Source: UBA3537 sp965662485
GTDB taxonomy: Bacteria > Bacteroidota > Bacteroidia > Flavobacteriales > Flavobacteriaceae
DNA length: 10,101 nt
Direction of reading: 5' to 3'
Assembly: GCA_965662485.1 (NCBI GenBank)
Contig: CBFIIL010000043.1
Location: 1 to 10,101 of the forward strand
The translations under genes and the position numbers were made by a program. The notes under the pieces were generated by a model. The model saw nothing but the letters and a program-made list of their open reading frames with translations, had not been told where the DNA came from and did not search any database. Positions 7,249 through 10,101 of the stretch are shown piece by piece. Each line of letters begins with the position of its first letter. Positions within the stretch are counted from its first letter, which is position 1.

Positions 7249-8151
7249 CTAAAAAATCTTATTGATGATTAAGGCAGGGTCAAGAAGTATTATACTTAAA
7301 ACCCCCAAGAAAATTAAGACTTTTAATATGTTATGAATGCGATGATACTGTTTTATGGAAGACGTTTCCCAAGTCATTAAAAGAGTAATAATTAGCGTTA
7401 AAATAGAGCCCCAAAAGAAATAATCCATAAGCCCTAAATCAAAATTTAAAACTAAAATTAATGAAATGCTAATATTTATAAAAACGAATACTGTAATCAT
7501 CAATTTGGTTGAACGCTCTCCATAAATCACAGGAACAGTTTGATAATTTAAAGCTAAATCACCTTTTATATTTTCTAAATCCTTTATCAGTTCTCGCATC
7601 GCCAAAATGAGAAAAAGATAAAATCCAAAAACAAAAATCAACTGATTATAATTTTGAAAATATAGAAAAATAGCAAAAAATGGAACTATTGAAAGCAAGG
7701 CCGACGTTAGATTTCCTACAATTGGCATTTTTTTTATTTTATGTGAATAAAACCAAATGGAAAAAATATAACATACAAAAAATAAAACCGCACGAAAAGA
7801 TATTGCACTTGCAGCAAGGAGGACTAAAAAATTTAAAATAAAATAGAGTTTAAGTTTTGTTTGTTGACTTACGACTTGATCCAATATAAATTTTTGAGGC
7901 CTATTGATTAAATCTTTTTCTTGGTCATAAAAATTATTGATGATATATCCAGAGGCAACAGCACCTAACGTAGCCAAAACGATTGCAAACAAATAGAGGT
8001 CCAACAAAACATCTAACAGCGTAGAACCTGGCGACAAAATAAAAATTGATGTCAGATACTGCGCCAAAAGAATAAGAGCAATATTGTAGCCTCGAACTAC
8101 AGAAAATATACTTAGCAACTTTAGCAAAGTATGTTTCTTAAAAATGTTCAT
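7249..8151 (-). CDS. UbiA-family prenyltransferase (geranylgeranylglycerol-phosphate geranylgeranyltransferase-like)
   Basis: A 300-residue polytopic membrane enzyme, the usual UbiA length, with about eight or nine hydrophobic spans. The first Asp-rich motif is NNFYDQEKDLINRP (72-85), with D76 and D80; the normal second residue Asp is Asn73. The second is RELIKDLENIKGD (186-198), with D191 and D198, followed by VPVIYGE. These bind the Mg-diphosphate of the prenyl donor. Flavobacterial proteins of this type are usually named for digeranylgeranylglyceryl-phosphate synthesis because they resemble the archaeal enzyme; the true acceptor (glycerol-phosphate ether, quinone precursor or other) is not shown by the sequence. 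It begins 9 bp after mevalonate kinase in the same direction, tying prenyl-donor supply to its use. The weak hairpin just after its stop is not a convincing terminator. Confidence 0.85.
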   Translation of the reverse strand: MNIFKKHTLLKLLSIFSVVRGYNIALILLAQYLTSIFILSPGSTLLDVLLDLYLFAIVLATLGAVASGYIINNFYDQEKDLINRPQKFILDQVVSQQTKLKLYFILNFLVLLAASAISFRAVLFFVCYIFSIWFYSHKIKKMPIVGNLTSALLSIVPFFAIFLYFQNYNQLIFVFGFYLFLILAMRELIKDLENIKGDLALNYQTVPVIYGERSTKLMITVFVFINISISLILVLNFDLGLMDYFFWGSILTLIITLLMTWETSSIKQYHRIHNILKVLIFLGVLSIILLDPALIINKIF

Positions 8152-8160
8152 GTGTTGATT

Positions 8161-9090
8161 TTAGAAGTTGTAAACGACTTCTAATTTATAATCAGAAAGT
8201 ACTTTTTGTGCTTTTTGAATGTCTTCTGTAAAGCCCAAAATATATCCGCCACCGCCAGAACCACATAGCTTTAAGTAATACGAATTTGACTCAATGCCAG
8301 CTTGCCATATTTGGTGAAACTTTTTTGGTATCATTGGCTTGAAGTGGTTGAATACAATTTTAGACAATTGTTTTGTGTTTTGAAATAACGACTTTAAATC
8401 GCCTTTAAGAAAGTCTTCTACACAAGCATCGGTATGTTTTATGAATTGGTTCTTAATCATTTTTCTAAAGCCTTCTTGCTTCATTTTGTCCATAAAGATT
8501 TGGACCATTGGAGCGGTTTCGCCAATTATCCCACTATCCAATAAAAAAACAGCACCTTTACCTGAAGCATTTTGAGAAGGAATGCCTGTGGCTTCAATAT
8601 GATCTTTGGAATTGATTAAAATAGGAAGACTTAAATAGCTATTGAGAGGGTCTAAACCTGAAGATTTTCCGTGAAAAAAAGATTCCATCTCAGAAAAGAT
8701 TGCCTTTAAGGTTAACAACTTCTCGCGCGTAAGATTCTCCAGAACAGTAATTTTTTCGTGAGCATACTTGTCGTAAATTGCCGCAACTAATGCCCCACTA
8801 CTTCCTACGCCATAACCCTGAGGAATTGAAGAATCAAAATACATTCCATTAGAAATATCTTTGGCCAATGCTTCAAGATTAAACGTCACTAAATTTGTGT
8901 CCATTGAATGCAAATAATCCAAGTAATTGAGTAACGTTTCATTTGATGCTTTGGCTGAACCCGAAAGATTTTTATCCAATTTTAAGGCGCCATTATAAAA
9001 GTTGTAGGGAATAGAAAGTCCCTTGGAATCTTTGATGATTCCATATTCTCCAAACAACAAGATTTTTGAATAAAAAAGTGGTCCTTTCAT
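8161..9090 (-). CDS. Mevalonate kinase (GHMP kinase family)
   Basis: A 309-residue cytoplasmic kinase that phosphorylates mevalonate at the 5-hydroxyl using ATP. Visible features are KILLFGEYG (9-17, Lys and Glu of the N-terminal motif), the ATP loop PQGYGVGSSGA (90-100), HGKSSGLDP (140-148, with D147 as probable catalytic base), and the C-terminal CGSGGGG (276-282). GEY replaces the common GEH, as in divergent bacterial members. The length matches the family. Its position between diphosphomevalonate decarboxylase (28-bp gap) and a prenyltransferase (9-bp gap) supports mevalonate over other GHMP substrates. Phosphomevalonate kinase and HMG-CoA enzymes are not in the window. A TATATTTG box in the upstream gap may give extra transcription. 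Confidence 0.85.
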   Translation of the reverse strand: MKGPLFYSKILLFGEYGIIKDSKGLSIPYNFYNGALKLDKNLSGSAKASNETLLNYLDYLHSMDTNLVTFNLEALAKDISNGMYFDSSIPQGYGVGSSGALVAAIYDKYAHEKITVLENLTREKLLTLKAIFSEMESFFHGKSSGLDPLNSYLSLPILINSKDHIEATGIPSQNASGKGAVFLLDSGIIGETAPMVQIFMDKMKQEGFRKMIKNQFIKHTDACVEDFLKGDLKSLFQNTKQLSKIVFNHFKPMIPKKFHQIWQAGIESNSYYLKLCGSGGGGYILGFTEDIQKAQKVLSDYKLEVVYNF

Positions 9091-9108
9091 ATCTTAATTA
9101 ATTCATTT

Positions 9109-9116
9109 CAAATATA
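9109..9116 (-). promoter_or_regulatory. Candidate -7 box TATATTTG before mevalonate kinase
   Basis: An exact TAnnTTTG match on the minus strand in the 28-bp gap after diphosphomevalonate decarboxylase, ending 18 bp before the kinase ATG. The -33 position would fall in the end of the upstream gene, and no TTG is visible at the right spacing. It may be an internal operon promoter, or chance in AT-rich DNA. Confidence 0.3.
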
Positions 9117-9118
9117 CA

Positions 9119-10101
9119 TTAATTTTCGATGCGTTTTGCCCCATTGCCAACATTATCAAGAATATATTGTTTATTTTGACAATACACAGACAATTCATTT
9201 TGAATAAATAATTCTACTTTTTGAGCGTATTCTTTTGGATATAACACATGAACATTTGCCCCTGCGTCAAGGGTAAAGCAAACATGAATATTAGTGTTTT
9301 TTCTGTAAGTCCATATCGAATTAATAATCTCTAAAGTATTGGGTTTCATAAGAATAAAATAGGGATCGCTACTCATCATCATGGCATGGAGCGTAAGTGC
9401 TTCCTTTTCTACAATGGTTATAAACCCATTTAAATCCCCCGATTTTAGTATTGGTATCAATTGATTCAAATGAGCATGTGCTTGTTCAAAACGCGACTGT
9501 GCAAATGGATGATTGTGCATTAAATCATGCCCAACAGAGCTACTTACTTGTTTTTCACCTTTATCAACCAATAAAATTGCATCTTGATAGGTTTTAAAAA
9601 CATCATGAACTTCAAACGGATATTGAATACCCTCCAAATCAGAACTTCCCAAAATAGCATCGTGTACACCCCAAACAACAAGTTCGCCCTCAATACTTCT
9701 ACAAGCACTTCCAGATCCTAATCGTGCTAAAAATGACGCTTTTCGTTTCAAAAAATCAGCATCAACATTTGAATACACCAATTCTTCCAAAGCTACAATA
9801 CACATAGCCAAAGCACTCATACCAGATGCAGAGGATGCAATTCCAGAACTGTGAGGAAATGTATTGCTTGTTTTGATATCAAAATGAAAATCTTTTACAT
9901 AGGGTGCATAAGGAAATATCCTTTCAAAGAATTGTTTAATTTTTGGTCTAAAATCAGAAGCTTTCTTCTCATCCAAAAACACTTCAAACGAAAAATCATC
10001 TGAGTTTATGGGCGAAAATTCCAAAACAGTTTCTGTTTTACAATGATTTAAGGTGAAACTTATAGATGGATTTGCAGGAATTTGATGCGGTTTTTTGCCC
10101 C
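9119..10101 (-). CDS. mvaD: Diphosphomevalonate decarboxylase (N-terminus cut by window edge)
   Basis: This enzyme decarboxylates mevalonate diphosphate with ATP to give isopentenyl diphosphate. The reading frame stays open to base 10101, and about 326 residues are visible. The TTG at 10022-10024 is an internal Leu, not a start: the codons before it read GKKPHQIPANPSISFTL, the conserved N-terminal motif of this family (normally preceded by ALVKYW). Further in are the ATP loop SSGIASSASGMSAL, the segment LARLGSGSACRSI with EGELVVWG, and near the C-terminus TLDAGANVHVLYP, which carries the catalytic Asp. Roughly 30 N-terminal residues should lie beyond the window. It is the first visible gene of the leftward isoprenoid operon. 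Confidence 0.93.
   Translation of the reverse strand, partial: GKKPHQIPANPSISFTLNHCKTETVLEFSPINSDDFSFEVFLDEKKASDFRPKIKQFFERIFPYAPYVKDFHFDIKTSNTFPHSSGIASSASGMSALAMCIVALEELVYSNVDADFLKRKASFLARLGSGSACRSIEGELVVWGVHDAILGSSDLEGIQYPFEVHDVFKTYQDAILLVDKGEKQVSSSVGHDLMHNHPFAQSRFEQAHAHLNQLIPILKSGDLNGFITIVEKEALTLHAMMMSSDPYFILMKPNTLEIINSIWTYRKNTNIHVCFTLDAGANVHVLYPKEYAQKVELFIQNELSVYCQNKQYILDNVGNGAKRIEN

Noticed and set aside
10022..10024. TTG as start of diphosphomevalonate decarboxylase
   Set aside because: The upstream in-frame codons encode the family's conserved NPSISFTL motif, so the gene runs off the window edge.

Overview
The window looks like a chromosomal segment from a marine-type member of the Flavobacteriia (phylum Bacteroidota). 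The DNA is AT-rich and genes are packed with short or overlapping junctions. Leaders are A-rich with little Shine-Dalgarno signal, and the short gaps carry TAnnTTTG boxes, the -7 element of Bacteroidota promoters. Mevalonate-pathway genes sit beside a UbiA-type prenyltransferase. No RNA gene, mobile element, CRISPR array or long repeat was seen.

The left half (1-6445) is a rightward gene run. It opens with an arsenosugar cassette: the radical SAM enzyme ArsS (start probably left of the window), a TIGR04282-type arsenosugar glycosyltransferase, and a purine-nucleoside phosphorylase. ArsS joins a 5'-deoxyadenosyl group to dimethylarsenite. The phosphorylase is the natural candidate to remove adenine from that product, and the glycosyltransferase to handle the resulting arsenic sugar. 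A 19-bp perfect palindrome lies just upstream of a TAAATTTG box in the 55-bp gap after the phosphorylase. It may be the operator of a promoter for a small MerT-like membrane protein with a Cys-Cys pair in its first membrane helix. Three sugar-transfer genes follow: a DPM1-like polyprenyl-phosphate glycosyltransferase, a membrane GT2 of cellulose/mannan-synthase type, and a multi-pass GT-C enzyme. They form a plausible lipid-linked glycosylation set, and their proximity to the arsenic genes suggests (without proving) an arsenosugar-lipid or surface-glycan role.

The right half (6423-10101) is a leftward run, read from the right edge: diphosphomevalonate decarboxylase (start cut by the window edge), mevalonate kinase, a UbiA/DGGGP-synthase-like prenyltransferase, and an RsuA/RluB-fold pseudouridine synthase homologue. 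The first three belong to isoprenoid and prenyl-lipid synthesis. The last meets the GT-C gene tail to tail with a 23-bp overlap.

The strongest leads are these: a phosphorylase whose base- and 5'-position residues look partly like MTA phosphorylase; a MerT-like protein in an arsenosugar locus with a candidate operator; and a pseudouridine synthase homologue that has lost its catalytic Asp and several other conserved residues, so it is probably an RNA-binding pseudoenzyme.
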